From assembly GCA_015065285.1 (NCBI GenBank), contig SVQP01000012.1, positions 1 through 43,292 of the forward strand: DNA of 43,292 nt. The letters run 5' to 3'. The notes below the pieces were generated by a model. That model was not told where the DNA came from. It saw nothing but the letters and a program-made list of their open reading frames with translations, and did no database searches. Origin of the DNA: Oscillospiraceae bacterium (GTDB lineage: Bacteria; Bacillota; Clostridia; Oscillospirales; CAG-272). Position 1 is the stretch's first letter; every line of letters begins with the position of its first letter. Positions 24,333-34,700 of the stretch are shown here, in pieces. A program made the translations under genes and the position numbers.

Positions 24333-25418
24333 TTGAGAAACACCATGAAGCTGCGCTCGGGTGCGGTCATCCGTGAGGTGACGCGCAAGGAAGCCGACGC
24401 AAAGAATTATCTGACCCGCAACGTGCTCACGCAAATGCATCTGATGCCGTCGGGTGATCCCTGTGCTTACGAGCAGAATGAGGATGGCAGCATTATCTAC
24501 TATTTCGATCCCGCCCGCGTGGTCGAAGCACCCCCGGAGCTGTGGTATTATCCCACGGCAAAAACCGACCCCATGACGCTGGAGAGCGGCACCGTGATTG
24601 AGCGCATGAGCATCAAGCGCGCTGCAACCTACGGCTATTACACCAAGGAAAGATTGTTCCAGATGCACTATGAGGTGATTGAGGAGCCTGTTGCGTACAC
24701 CATCCGCAACGACAAATCGATCATGTACTTCTATGACAAGAAAACGGCTGTGCGTTTGCCGCTGAGCTGCGTCAAGTGCGGCAAGGACGTCCGCTACAAA
24801 AGAAAGCTGTGCAAGGCTTGCTATGAAGAGGAAATGGAGGTGCGCCGCGCTGAGGGTGACGCACACAGAAACGCCTCTTACGGCTACAGCCGAGAGAGAG
24901 TGCTGTTCTTTGATCTGGAGCTGACCGGTGTGTATGATCACGACGAGATCATCTCGATCTCGATCACAAACGCGCTGGGCGAGGTGATCATGGATACGCT
25001 TGTCAAGCCCGTGCGCAACAAGAAGTGGAAGAGAACCGAAAAGATTCACGGCATTACCCCCGAGATGGTGCAGGATTCGCCCACGCTCGAGGAGCTGATC
25101 CCGCGCATCAAGGAGATCTTTGCCGAGTGCGATAATCTGATCGCCTACGGCGTTTCCACCGACTACAGCCATATCAAGTACATTTACGAAACCGCAGCTG
25201 AGCGCGAGGCTCTGCACGACAAGACCCGCTGCTGTGCAAACGAGTTCGTGCGTTACATTCACGAGCACCGTCCCGACGTAGTTCACGCATCTCTGGTAGA
25301 TGCCATGGAGACCATGGGCATTGCCTGGGATGGTATTCCGCATACCTCTATTGCAGACACCATTGCATGCCAGAAGGTCTGGGATGCGTTGTTCCCCCAC
25401 TATTACCAAGGCGAATAA
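24333..25418 (+). CDS. DEDDh 3'-5' exonuclease with duplicated N-terminal module and zinc ribbon
   Basis: This is a 361-residue protein. Residues about 5-70 and 80-145 are two copies of one module (LRSGAVIREV...VLTQMHL...SIIYYFDP and LESGTVIERM...RLFQMHY...SIMYFYDK). A CVKCGKD...CKAC zinc ribbon follows. The C-terminal domain is a DnaQ-like exonuclease: FFDLELTG (Exo I), HGITPEMVQDSPT, YGVSTDYSHI (Exo II) and PHTSIADTI (Exo III). TTG 24333 is 7 nt after GGAGG; ATG 24327 is too close and ATG 24345 too far. It heads an operon with a DUF2007 protein and thiI. DNA or RNA as substrate is open. Confidence 0.8.
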   Translation: MRNTMKLRSGAVIREVTRKEADAKNYLTRNVLTQMHLMPSGDPCAYEQNEDGSIIYYFDPARVVEAPPELWYYPTAKTDPMTLESGTVIERMSIKRAATYGYYTKERLFQMHYEVIEEPVAYTIRNDKSIMYFYDKKTAVRLPLSCVKCGKDVRYKRKLCKACYEEEMEVRRAEGDAHRNASYGYSRERVLFFDLELTGVYDHDEIISISITNALGEVIMDTLVKPVRNKKWKRTEKIHGITPEMVQDSPTLEELIPRIKEIFAECDNLIAYGVSTDYSHIKYIYETAAEREALHDKTRCCANEFVRYIHEHRPDVVHASLVDAMETMGIAWDGIPHTSIADTIACQKVWDALFPHYYQGE

Positions 25419-25439
25419 GTGTAAGGAAGGTATTATATC

Positions 25440-25745
25440 ATGTTTGATAAACTGTTTGGACTCGATCAGCCCAAAAAAGCCGAGCAGGGTGAGGCACTGC
25501 TTGTCACGGTATATGACAACGTGCAGCTCTCTATGGTGCGCAGCCTTTTGGAGGCTGAGCAGATCCCGTATCTGGTCAGAGAGCGCGGCAGCGGCAGCGC
25601 TGTTAAGATCGTAACCGGTATTTCCTCGTTCGGCTCGGACGTTTACGTGCCCGAAAAGCTGCTGGAGCAGGCAACCGATGCCATTGCCACCGTGCTTGGC
25701 GAAGAGGTTGAGTTTGTGGAAGACGGAGAAGGGGAGACTGTATGA
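25440..25745 (+). CDS. DUF2007-family putative signal-transducing protein
   Basis: This small cytoplasmic protein has 101 residues. The central fold (LLVTVYDNVQLSMVRSLLEAEQIP, then a GSDVYVPEKLLEQA segment) matches the DUF2007 ferredoxin-like domain, which is often fused or adjacent to membrane or RNA-modifying proteins. A short basic and acidic N-terminal piece (MFDKLFGLDQPKKAEQG) precedes it. GGAAGG lies upstream of ATG 25440, and the stop overlaps the thiI start (ATGA), so it is coupled to thiI. No biochemical role is established. Confidence 0.75.
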   Translation: MFDKLFGLDQPKKAEQGEALLVTVYDNVQLSMVRSLLEAEQIPYLVRERGSGSAVKIVTGISSFGSDVYVPEKLLEQATDAIATVLGEEVEFVEDGEGETV

Positions 25746-26920
25746 AGGAAGTATTTCTCTTAAAATACGGTGAGATCGTGCTCAAGGGCGCAAACAAGCG
25801 CTATTTTGAGGACATGCTGTGCCGTGAGCTGCGCCGTCGCGCTGTCAATTACGGAAATTTTGAAATTTCCCGTGCACAGAGCACCATTTATATTGAGCCC
25901 AAGGATGAATTTTGCGATATGGACGGCATGTTTGAGTCCGCACGCAAGACCTTTGGCATTGTGGCAATCGCCAGAGCAGCCGTTTGCGAAAAGAACATGG
26001 AAAGCATTATGCAGACCGCGCGTGAGTATATTCCGCAGTTCCTGATCGGCAAGCGCACCTTCAAGGTGGAGGGCAAGAGATCGGACAAGAACTTCTGCAA
26101 AAACTCCATGGAGATCGCGCAGGAGATCGGCGGTGTGCTGCTTTCCTGCTGCCAGCCCATCCGCGTGGACGTGCACCATCCCGAAATCGTGGTCAAGGTT
26201 GAGGTGCGCGAGCATTTTGCATACGTGCATGCAGGGCAGTTCAAGGGTGCGGGCGGCATGCCCGTTGGCTCCAACGGCACAGGTCTTCTGCTGCTTTCGG
26301 GCGGTATTGATTCTCCCGTTGCAGGCTATATGATGGCAAAGAGAGGCGTCAAGCTGGAGGCGATCCACTTTGAATCCTTCCCGTATACCAGTGAGCGTGC
26401 CAGAGAAAAGGTGCTGGAGCTTGCAGGCATTGTGTCCTCTTATGCAGGGGATATCAACGTGCACGTGGTCTCTCTGACGCATATTCAGGAGGAACTGGTG
26501 AAATCCTGTGAGGAGGATTACTTCACGCTGCTTTTGCGCAGATACATGATGGCAATTGCCGACCGTGCTGCGCGCAAGTTCAAGTGCGGTGCACTGATCA
26601 CGGGTGAGAGTCTGGGACAGGTGGCGTCGCAGACCATGGAGGCACTCAACGTGACCAACTGCATGACCGATCTGCCCGTATTCCGTCCTTGCATTGGTAT
26701 GGACAAGGAGGAGATCGTACAGATCTCGCATAAGATCGGCACGTTTGAAACCTCGATTCAGCCCTTTGAGGATTGCTGCACGGTGTTCACGCCCAAGCAT
26801 CCCAGAACGCGCCCCGAGCTTTACAAGGTTGAGCGTGAGGAGCAAAAGCTGCCCTTCGACGAGCTGGTTGAGGAAGCGCTGGCAGGCATGTACCGCGTTC
26901 AGATCAAGGCAAGATATTAA
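25742..26920 (+). CDS. thiI: tRNA 4-thiouridine synthase ThiI
   Basis: This 392-residue sulfurtransferase makes s4U8 in tRNA and can supply sulfur for the thiamine thiazole. Its N-terminal ferredoxin-like and THUMP region begins EVFLLKYGEIVLKGANKRYFE. The PP-loop adenylation motif is SGGIDSP (186-192). A conserved cysteine lies in the CCTVFTPKHPRTRP segment. The C-terminal rhodanese domain of the E. coli enzyme is absent, as in Bacillus ThiI. A cysteine desulfurase gene, often adjacent, is not in this operon. A bidirectional terminator follows. Confidence 0.95.
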   Translation: MKEVFLLKYGEIVLKGANKRYFEDMLCRELRRRAVNYGNFEISRAQSTIYIEPKDEFCDMDGMFESARKTFGIVAIARAAVCEKNMESIMQTAREYIPQFLIGKRTFKVEGKRSDKNFCKNSMEIAQEIGGVLLSCCQPIRVDVHHPEIVVKVEVREHFAYVHAGQFKGAGGMPVGSNGTGLLLLSGGIDSPVAGYMMAKRGVKLEAIHFESFPYTSERAREKVLELAGIVSSYAGDINVHVVSLTHIQEELVKSCEEDYFTLLLRRYMMAIADRAARKFKCGALITGESLGQVASQTMEALNVTNCMTDLPVFRPCIGMDKEEIVQISHKIGTFETSIQPFEDCCTVFTPKHPRTRPELYKVEREEQKLPFDELVEEALAGMYRVQIKARY

Positions 26921-26931
26921 AATAAAAAAAC

Positions 26932-26963
26932 AGCGCCCGCTTTTATCAAGCGGGCGCTTTTGT
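26932..26963. terminator. Bidirectional terminator between thiI and the large lipoprotein
   Basis: An 11-bp perfect stem (AGCGCCCGCTT at 26932-26942 with 26948-26958) has TTTTG on the + strand side and GTTTTTTTATTTT on the - strand side. Confidence 0.92.
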
Positions 26964-26970
26964 GATACTT

Positions 26971-29900
26971 TTATTTGGTGGGTACAAGCTCGATCTGAGC
27001 ATATCCCGTTACCAGCTGGATATTTTCGATATCCTGGCACTCGGCAATAATCTCGTCAAGCGAGGCGTCCATGCCAACCCAGGCAACGTCCATATAGGCA
27101 TCGGTGCTCATGACCTTGCCAAATGCATCCAGGCGCAGGTAGTTTGCGCTGTAGGAGCCGTCCTCGGCAGGCGGGAATGCTTCAGGCAGGCAGGTTGCCA
27201 GGTCAAAGACCATCACGTGCCATTCGCCGTCCTCGATCACGCCGGGGGTAAAGGCATAGTCCTTATTACCGCTGGGGCCGCTGCCCTTGGTGCCGGAGAA
27301 GAACTCGATGTTACCAAACTGTGCGGTCTCGGCGGTAACGGTGCGGTAGCGAATTGCCACGTACTGACCGGTCACGCCCTTGCCGCCACCCGAGAACAGT
27401 GTGAAGTATGCCTCGGGAGAGGTGTTGTCACCGTACAGACGCAGGTAAGAGCCGTCTTCAGCCAGTGTGATTTCGCCAAAGCCACTGCTTGTAACGGTGG
27501 CATCCATGAGCTGTGCGGGATTGTAATAAATGGTCAGGGGAGCTTCGGGAGCGGGGGGCAGATTTGCACCGGGAACGGGGTCCTCAGGCCAGCCCTTGAA
27601 GTCCTTATCAAGCTCAACCTTGAAGGTGCGAGCCTTGTCTGCCATGGCAACCACGAAGGAGTAGGAGAAGGTTCCGTCGCCATCATAGTAAACCATGTAG
27701 CCGTCATAGTAGTGCTCGTAGCCCTTAGTATCGGGAGATCCGAGCGAGTTGACCTTGTATTCTACCCATTTGCCGTCAATCTTTTCATAGATCTTGGGAA
27801 CGCTGAGAGAATCATAGCCAAATACGCGCAGGGTGATGTTGTTCTCACCGCCGCTGATGGTGAATTCTGCCTTGTTGTCCTTGGACTTGATCATGGGCAG
27901 GAAAGGATTGCTGATATCCTCACCGGTGGTGACGTCAAGCTTGACGGGATCGATCAGGGAGTTCTGACGAACGTCCAGTACGTTCTTGTCGGGGGTAGCA
28001 GACGAGTAATCGCTCAGCTGCGAGCCCCAAGGCATGATGATCGCGTTGATGGTGAACTTGTCGCCCTTCTTGAAGGTGACCTGCTCAAGATCCAGCGACA
28101 GGCTGATCTTGTTGAGCTCGTTCTTAATCACAAAGGGTACGTCTGTTTCCTGTCCGCCGATGATAAACTTGGCGTCCTTGACCAAGAAGGCAACGTTGAC
28201 GTAGTCGTGTGTGAAACCGCTGACCATCTTGAACATATCAAAGTAGGGATATTGATCGCCCAGCGTGTAGTAAACCGTGTTGGCGTCTGCCACAACGTCT
28301 GCATATGCAGGCTGGTTATCGGCATTCAGATAGCCAATTTCTCCGTAGTCGCCCAGCAAGCCGCGGACTGAGTAGAAGGAGAAGTCACGCTTGAGGTTTT
28401 CAAAGGAAACGTCCTCAAGTACCTCGTAGGTCATCTGGTAGTAGGTGCGGTTTTCGTCGGTCTGCGGCATTTCCATGTGGTTGTAGGTTACCTTGATCTT
28501 GCCGTCGTCCGTGATATAGCTCATATCGATGTCCGCATAGGTCGGACCGTAGGAGTTGATAATATTTTGGGTATTGTCGGTTGCATAGTGTTTGCCTTCT
28601 GCATCGGTGTACTGCAGGAAATAGTGATAACCGCCGCTGGTGTGCTGAGGCTGATTGCCATTGGCGGGATCTTCCATCTCACTCCAAAGGGGAGCAGACA
28701 TTGCGCGGTGGTCAGGCAGAGTTTGCAGGTCCTTCTGATATACGTAGTAAGGTGCGATACAGTTGGACTCGGAAACACCGGTGGAGAGGTGGTAATAGGG
28801 AGCGAAGAACTGAATCGAGGAGATCTGCTTGAGCGGGAAGTTGCCCCAGTTCTGATACAGGTTGAGCACCGAATAGTGACCGGTTTCGCCTGTTTTGAGC
28901 GTCATGGGGAAGTAGGTCTCGCTGTAGCGGTCGTCACCGTTGTCGAACAAAGGCTCCTCGTGCTCGTGCGCAAAGTTCTTGCAAACCTCAAGCGGAACGG
29001 GCAGCAGCATGTCACCCTCGCCCAACAGCACGCCGTTTTCAAGGCAGGTGCCGTGCGCGTAGGTCATGACGTACAGGTTGCGGTCATGCTCGTCACCGGT
29101 AATGTCAAAGACCAGATTGTAGTGCTTGTTCCAAACCTGATAGTAAGGGGTATTGAAGCTGGATTCGGGTTCCATGGTGAACTTGTAAGCACCGCGGATG
29201 GCGTCATAGCCCGCGTATGCTGCCAAGGGAGATTTTTCGGTGTCTACCTTGATGTTTTCGGGGGAAAGGGGATTTCTTTCCTCAAAGGCTGCCTTGCGGA
29301 ATGCCTCGAAGTCATGGGAGAGGTCGGTATAGATGCGCTGACCCATGTAGAAATCGTTTTCGGTGCTGCCCTGGGGAGCAAGAATGGTGCCGTTTTTGGG
29401 AGTGGTGTATTGTACGATTCTGTACTTACCATCCTCCAGAGTCACCTTCACGCTGCCGCTGGAGGCATCCTTGAGCAGAATGTAGCCGAAGATACCCGCA
29501 CCCTTGATGTCAAAAGCGACGTATTCAGCAGTTGCCCAATCCACACCGTCAAGCGAGGTATGCTCGCCCTGTGCGTCCTTGACGATCAGCTTCTCTACGG
29601 TATCTGCTGCGATATCGGTGATCTGACCGATCTCGGCAATGCCGTTTGTATCCAGCATAGCGCAGATGCGAACTACGTGGTTCATTTTGTCGGAATATAC
29701 GTGCAGGGTTCTGTCGAGGTACAGGGGAGGCGCGTTGTCGGTGACGACCTTGTTGACCTTGAGATCCTTGATCTCAACCGTGTCGCCGCCCGCACCGACA
29801 AAGTCAAGACGAAGACCGTTAACGGTACTGTTATCGGAGTAGTCTTTGATGGTCAGGTCGTTGAGTGCGAAATTATAGGTGTGCCACTCACCGTCGGTGT

Positions 29901-30693
29901 TCACGGGGAGCCTTACCCAACGGGCGTCCGTATATTCATCCGAGCCAAGCTTCACGTAAAGCTGAATCTCGGAAACGTTGGTGGTACGCATGGTCAACTG
30001 AAGATTGTTTACCTCAGCTGTGCGGAACTTGATGCCACCGTAAATGTAAGGGTCAACCGAGCTTGTAATGGTGGTGGTCAATACACCGTCAGTGATAACC
30101 GGCGCGGTGGTATCACGGAACTGGCTGAAGCCTTCAAGTCTGAGCGCCTTTTCGTTGGTGAACTCGGTCTTGTTGGTAAAGCCCTGGTCTGCCAGATGAA
30201 CGTCATAGTAGTAATAGCCAAAACGATAGATGTTCGCCGTGCCGGGGGCAGAACTTTTGGACGCGTAGTAGGTATTTCCGTCATCCATCTTGACGTAAAC
30301 GTCCATGGTATCGGAAATATAGGGCTTGCCGCCGGGCGTGGTCAATGCGGTGACCTGCTGGGGCTTTTCGGGATCGAAGTTGTAGGTCAACTTCATCTTC
30401 TGGTTTTCAATGGCATACGCGCTACGGGAAACGTTGGTGTAGTAAGCATTTACACCGTTGGAGAGCCAGTATGCGTTTTCAATCAGAGCGGCATAATTGC
30501 CGGTGAGCAAGGATTCACGTACAGGATCCTTTTCCGCTTCGGGCGGTGTGGTGGATCCTTCGGTTCCTTGCGTTGTTCCTTGTGTCGTATCCTCGGGGTC
30601 GTCCTGCGGCTGATCCTTGCATGCTGCCAGCATTCCGAGCAGCATGGAGCAAAGCAGCAGCAAAGACAGAATGGATAAAATTCTTTTTTTCAT
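26971..30693 (-). CDS. 1240-residue surface lipoprotein with beta-sandwich modules
   Basis: A type II signal peptide (MKKRILSILSLLLLCSMLLG) leads to a lipobox Cys25 (LAAC). A low-complexity DDPEDTTQGTTQGTEGSTTPP linker then reaches the cell wall. The rest is beta-rich. One carbohydrate-binding-like beta-sandwich lies near 200-310 (GGIKFRTAEVNNLQLTMRT, DGEWHTYNFAL). A related one is at the C terminus (YVAIRYRTVTAE, DGEWHVMVFDLATCLP). The large middle section has PYYQVWNKHYNLVFD and similar segments. No catalytic motif was recognised. The start is ATG 30693 with GAGGTG upstream; an in-frame ATG at 30708 lies over that site. It stands alone, with its own promoter and terminator, and is probably a glycan-binding surface protein. 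Confidence 0.75.
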   Translation of the reverse strand: MKKRILSILSLLLLCSMLLGMLAACKDQPQDDPEDTTQGTTQGTEGSTTPPEAEKDPVRESLLTGNYAALIENAYWLSNGVNAYYTNVSRSAYAIENQKMKLTYNFDPEKPQQVTALTTPGGKPYISDTMDVYVKMDDGNTYYASKSSAPGTANIYRFGYYYYDVHLADQGFTNKTEFTNEKALRLEGFSQFRDTTAPVITDGVLTTTITSSVDPYIYGGIKFRTAEVNNLQLTMRTTNVSEIQLYVKLGSDEYTDARWVRLPVNTDGEWHTYNFALNDLTIKDYSDNSTVNGLRLDFVGAGGDTVEIKDLKVNKVVTDNAPPLYLDRTLHVYSDKMNHVVRICAMLDTNGIAEIGQITDIAADTVEKLIVKDAQGEHTSLDGVDWATAEYVAFDIKGAGIFGYILLKDASSGSVKVTLEDGKYRIVQYTTPKNGTILAPQGSTENDFYMGQRIYTDLSHDFEAFRKAAFEERNPLSPENIKVDTEKSPLAAYAGYDAIRGAYKFTMEPESSFNTPYYQVWNKHYNLVFDITGDEHDRNLYVMTYAHGTCLENGVLLGEGDMLLPVPLEVCKNFAHEHEEPLFDNGDDRYSETYFPMTLKTGETGHYSVLNLYQNWGNFPLKQISSIQFFAPYYHLSTGVSESNCIAPYYVYQKDLQTLPDHRAMSAPLWSEMEDPANGNQPQHTSGGYHYFLQYTDAEGKHYATDNTQNIINSYGPTYADIDMSYITDDGKIKVTYNHMEMPQTDENRTYYQMTYEVLEDVSFENLKRDFSFYSVRGLLGDYGEIGYLNADNQPAYADVVADANTVYYTLGDQYPYFDMFKMVSGFTHDYVNVAFLVKDAKFIIGGQETDVPFVIKNELNKISLSLDLEQVTFKKGDKFTINAIIMPWGSQLSDYSSATPDKNVLDVRQNSLIDPVKLDVTTGEDISNPFLPMIKSKDNKAEFTISGGENNITLRVFGYDSLSVPKIYEKIDGKWVEYKVNSLGSPDTKGYEHYYDGYMVYYDGDGTFSYSFVVAMADKARTFKVELDKDFKGWPEDPVPGANLPPAPEAPLTIYYNPAQLMDATVTSSGFGEITLAEDGSYLRLYGDNTSPEAYFTLFSGGGKGVTGQYVAIRYRTVTAETAQFGNIEFFSGTKGSGPSGNKDYAFTPGVIEDGEWHVMVFDLATCLPEAFPPAEDGSYSANYLRLDAFGKVMSTDAYMDVAWVGMDASLDEIIAECQDIENIQLVTGYAQIELVPTK

Positions 30694-30724
30694 ATCTGCA
30701 CCTCGCATATGTTTGGGTTGATTT

Positions 30725-30754
30725 ATTTTACCATAGATTATATATCCGAGTCAA
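30725..30754 (-). promoter_or_regulatory. Promoter of the 1240-residue lipoprotein
   Basis: On the - strand: TTGACT (30754-30749), an 18-bp spacer and TAAAAT (30730-30725), with extended TGG. An alternative -10 (TATAAT) lies inside the spacer but without a good -35. Confidence 0.65.
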
Positions 30755-30800
30755 CTGGCACACTATACCAAAACTTGTCGCTGTTTTGGTGTAAAGTGCA

Positions 30801-30835
30801 AAAAGAGGCAGCGACCGCCATGCGGTCGCTGCCGG
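30801..30835. terminator. Intrinsic terminator after the YwaF-family gene
   Basis: A 12-bp stem (GGCAGCGACCGC at 30807-30818 with 30822-30833) has TCTTTTTGC on its - strand side and GGTTTTT on the + side. It ends the gene at 30839-31675. Confidence 0.88.
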
Positions 30836-30838
30836 TTT

Positions 30839-31675
30839 TTATGTGATAACAAGTGGTTCCTGCTCTTGTTTTTGCGCATCTGCCTTTGCTTTTGCGCGTT
30901 TGTAAAGCATGCCGGGCAGATAAAATACCACGGGCAAAAGCAGGTACAGCACGTACAAAATCACGGTGGATTGCCAATCCTCCAGCCAGCCGAATAAGGT
31001 GGGCAAAAAGAAGGAATTGCACTTGAAGAACATGTAATCCGAGCCGATGGGGGAATAGTTGACAATATTTGCGGGAATGGATATCAGCATAGTGGGAATG
31101 GCGGGCAGCAAGAGCTCCCAGGGCTTGTTCATGTGTGTGTAGCGGTGGTAGCCCGAGGTCTGCATGAGAATGCAGCAGAACAGCATGACACCATGGAAGA
31201 GCATGGTGTGTGCTCCTGCAAAGGAAAGGCAGGAATAATTGGAGAGCACGTTGGCAGGGTAAAAGAAATTGATGGCTGCGCCCAAAAGCCCCAGCGTGCA
31301 AAGGTAGCCGCAGCCCGCTTTTTTCATATATTCGTTGCCCCAGAGTGCAAACGGCATGGCATACATGAAAATGCTGCAGGGATACAAGGGCAGAATGCCG
31401 CCCCATTCAAAGCTGATCTGATTGCCGCCAAGCGTTTCCCAGATGATCTTAACGATTTCCCAGACAGTCATGGTTGCCCAAAGCACAGCCATCAGGTTGC
31501 GAAGGGTCTTATGACTGCAGTGGCGCAGCTTGATTGCAAGCAACACGATCAGCCCGAGCAGCAAAGCCGAAAGGCACAGGTGCAAGGGGGAGAACAGCAT
31601 GCCCACCAGATCCTCTTTGACTAAAAAGTCCTTATGGGTAAAAAAGCTTTTGAGTGTATAGATCAATTGATTCAT
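30839..31675 (-). CDS. YwaF-family (TIGR02206-like) membrane protein
   Basis: This 278-residue integral membrane protein has about seven hydrophobic segments, including LCLSALLLGLIVLLAIKL, MAVLWATMTVWEIVKIIW, YPCSIFMYAMPFALWG, CTLGLLGAAINFF, MLFHGVMLFCCILM and STVILYVLYLLLPVVFYL. The ILPLYPCSIFMYAMPFAL and FAGAHTMLFHGVMLFC segments match the conserved core of the YwaF/TIGR02206 family, whose function is unknown. The basic, Gln-rich C terminus (KAKADAQKQEQE) faces the cytoplasm. GAGGT precedes ATG 31675. It has its own promoter and terminator. Confidence 0.8.
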   Translation of the reverse strand: MNQLIYTLKSFFTHKDFLVKEDLVGMLFSPLHLCLSALLLGLIVLLAIKLRHCSHKTLRNLMAVLWATMTVWEIVKIIWETLGGNQISFEWGGILPLYPCSIFMYAMPFALWGNEYMKKAGCGYLCTLGLLGAAINFFYPANVLSNYSCLSFAGAHTMLFHGVMLFCCILMQTSGYHRYTHMNKPWELLLPAIPTMLISIPANIVNYSPIGSDYMFFKCNSFFLPTLFGWLEDWQSTVILYVLYLLLPVVFYLPGMLYKRAKAKADAQKQEQEPLVIT

Positions 31676-31706
31676 GTGCTACCTCGGTCCAAATTATCTC
31701 GTGCTA

Positions 31707-31735
31707 ATTATAATTGTTCGTCCGCCCACGGTCAA
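31707..31735 (-). promoter_or_regulatory. Sigma-A promoter of the YwaF-family gene
   Basis: On the - strand: TTGACC (31735-31730), a 17-bp spacer and TATAAT (31712-31707). The -35 box is 4 bp from the hairpin that ends the upstream gene. Confidence 0.85.
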
Positions 31736-31739
31736 GAGA

Positions 31740-31777
31740 GGGCGGCAAATCTTAACACAAATTAAGATTTGCCGCCC
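31740..31777 (-). terminator. Long perfect hairpin after the GH106-like gene
   Basis: A 16-bp perfect stem (31740-31755 with 31762-31777; arm GGGCGGCAAATCTTAA) has a 6-nt loop. Only TCTCTT follows on the - strand, so termination may be partial or the hairpin may protect the 3' end. Confidence 0.65.
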
Positions 31778-31783
31778 AAAGGC

Positions 31784-34700
31784 TTATTTCTTGAAAATCT
31801 CGGGGGTGGTCAGAATGCCGGTGCGACGCAGACGGTATTCATACGTCCATTCGCTGCCCGAGGTCACCCATGCAGAAGGGCCCTGCCAGCTGAATTTTTC
31901 ATCCGCGTTGTGCACGTCGCCAAAGCAATTGCGGCGCGAGACGTACGAGGTGACGCTGATGGTGTGCTGTCCTGCCTTGAGCGTGCCAAGGTCTGCAAGG
32001 TAGGGCGGATATGCCACCACAGCGCGCTTTTGTCCGTCCACCTGGACTGTGTTGACAGCAGCGGCATAGTGAGGCACTCTGATCACGGCATCCCAATCCT
32101 GCGCACAGGATACGGGGATGTGATAGGACACCGCACCGCCATAGAAGGGAAGCCCCTGATAGGTCAGATCCGAGAATCCGAGCGCTTCGGGCAGGTCAGT
32201 TACGCACAGCCATCTGCCTGCGACCTTAACGCCAAACTGACCCAGCAGATACATTGCCTCGCAATTGGAACGCTCGGCAATGGGCAGGGTGACGCGCAGC
32301 ACGTTCTCACCCTTGACAAGGGGAGGCAGCGCCACCTTGCCAATCGAGCGGTCCACGTAGTAGCCGTCCGGCTTGGCGTCCACGTGCTGCCCGTTCCAGA
32401 TGATGGTGGCAAGCTCCGCGTCCTCAAGAGCCAGCACGGGATTTGCGTAGTCGATCTCGCTGTAAACGGTATACTCCAGCGTTACGGTATGCTCAGCGGG
32501 CTTGGCTTCAATGACCCAGGGCTGTGCCTTGCCTGCAGGGAAGCCCAGTTTGCGGCGGATGGTTGCGTCGATGCGCAAAATCTCCTCGGGACCCGACAGG
32601 GGCTGGTCATCCAGCGCGTACTTGGCAATATCCAAGAGCAGGACGTTGGGCTCGTCAAGCGTATAGGGCACCGTCATGGGCACGTTTGCGATCGGATCGG
32701 CATTGGCGTTGCCGTCTGCCCACGTACCGTAGCCTGCCTTCATGCGTACAATGCCAATGGGCGTAGGCGCAGCAACAGCCTTGGGCTCCAGGGAGGAATC
32801 CTCGTCGGTATCCTCAAAATACAACAGCGCGGAATCATAATCGTGCAGCGTCATGATCACGTGCGTCTTGCCGCCCGTGAGGTTGCTGTAGCGCACAGGC
32901 TTGATCTCGCCCGTGACCGTATCCCACAGCTGCGGCTTGTACTTTCCCTTGACGTAGACGTGAATGCCCATTTCGCGTGCAACGTCCTTGTTATAGGGCT
33001 CGGTGCAGTGCGAGATAAACAGCCATACGCCATGCGTATCGCGTCTGATCTGGTGAATGAGGTTGTCGGTATAAGCACCGCTGAAATTGCGGATCTCCAC
33101 CGTGCGGTCCGGGTAAAGCTCCTCCAAAAGCGCGCCGCGGGAGAAGGCGATTTGGGTCGATTGCTCAAAGAGCTGCTTGCCGCGCAGGGAGGGCTTGGCG
33201 TCCTCGTATTTGGGTGCATCTCCCATGAATACCAGCTTACCGCCTGCTGCGCGGAATGCCTCCAGGCGCGCAAGCGTGGTCGAGCGCAGCGTTTCGCACT
33301 CGGGCACGATGATCACGTCATAAGCCATTTCTCCCACCTGCAGGGGTGCGGATGCGGTGGGGCAGAGAACGGGAAGGGTGGATTCGCAGATATAGTCAAA
33401 ATCAATGTTGCCGCGCAACAGCCAGCTTGTCACGTTCTGGAAATTGCCGTCCAGCTTGTCGCGTACCAGCTGCGTTTGCTCGTTGGGTCCCCAGTGCAGC
33501 CAGTAGCTTTCCACGGGATGCACCACGCCCACCTTGACAAGCGGCTTGCCGCGGGTCAGGGCGGTGTTGACGCGACCGAAGTGGTCCTCCACGTAGCTGT
33601 ATTCACGGTACCAAGGGGATTGATAGGAAATGGAGGCAGGGTAATCGCGCTTTGCCGTGCCCTTCATGGAAACCCAGGAAAGGTGCTGCACGCGCACGGT
33701 CACGCCCAATGCTGCCTGCCAGTCGCCGTGCAGCTTGTGCCCGCGGAAATCAAAATCCCAACCGGTCACACCGTAAAGCTCACTCATCATGCCGGGGCGA
33801 CCGTACTGGTGCACCGAGGATTGGCACTGCTTGGCAGTGGTGAATTCAAAGCGCGCGCACAGCATATCAATGCCGGGAATGCCGAATGCGCGATAGGAGC
33901 GCATGCAATCACCGATGGCTGCGGTCTGGGAGTGCAGGGTAGGCTCCTCCATCATGTGTCCGGTCAGGGCAATGCCGTTGGCATCGCACCAGTCACCGCA
34001 GGTATCGGCAAATGCCTTGGCAAAGCGCTCGGAAACGTGGTCGTGGTAGTGGTATCTGGTCAGCGAGATCTGACCGTCGGGCAGATCCCAGAGCAGCTCG
34101 GGCAGGTGATCGACCAGAGAATCGCCATAGGCTGCCTTGAAGGTTTGTTCCAGATCGTCGGTCCAGGGCAGGTGTACGTCATGCTTGCTGTCTGCAAAGG
34201 AAAGCGTGCCCTTGCGCATAAACTGCGGCTCGTCGGTAAAGATGGCGGGCACCACCGTGCCGAATCTGTCACCGATCTTTTGCTTGTAGCGCTCGTGCGT
34301 GATCTGAACGAATTTTTCAATAGCTGCTTTGTTGAGCGTATCTACGTAGGACTGGTTGTTGTACCAAGGGGATTTACCCGCAAGCTCGCGCCACACAGTC
34401 CACAGCGTGCCCTCGATCGCGTCGCCGTCCTGAACCTTGCGGTAGGATTTCAGGCACTTGTTCTCATCCAGCACCACGTCGAATTTTGCAATCAGAACCG
34501 AGGTTTCGACCGTCTTGTAGCCGGGATTGCTGGTAAAGGTAAGGAATCTTTGCCGATAGGCGTCCTCGCGTGTGACGTAGCCGCCGCCAAAGCCGGAGGG
34601 CCACTTGTCCTCGTCGTAAAGCCATGCAAGCATTTGGTTTTTCTCGGCATGATCGGTGCAAGCCTTGACCAGCTCCATAAAATCATCCGAGAGATAGGTA

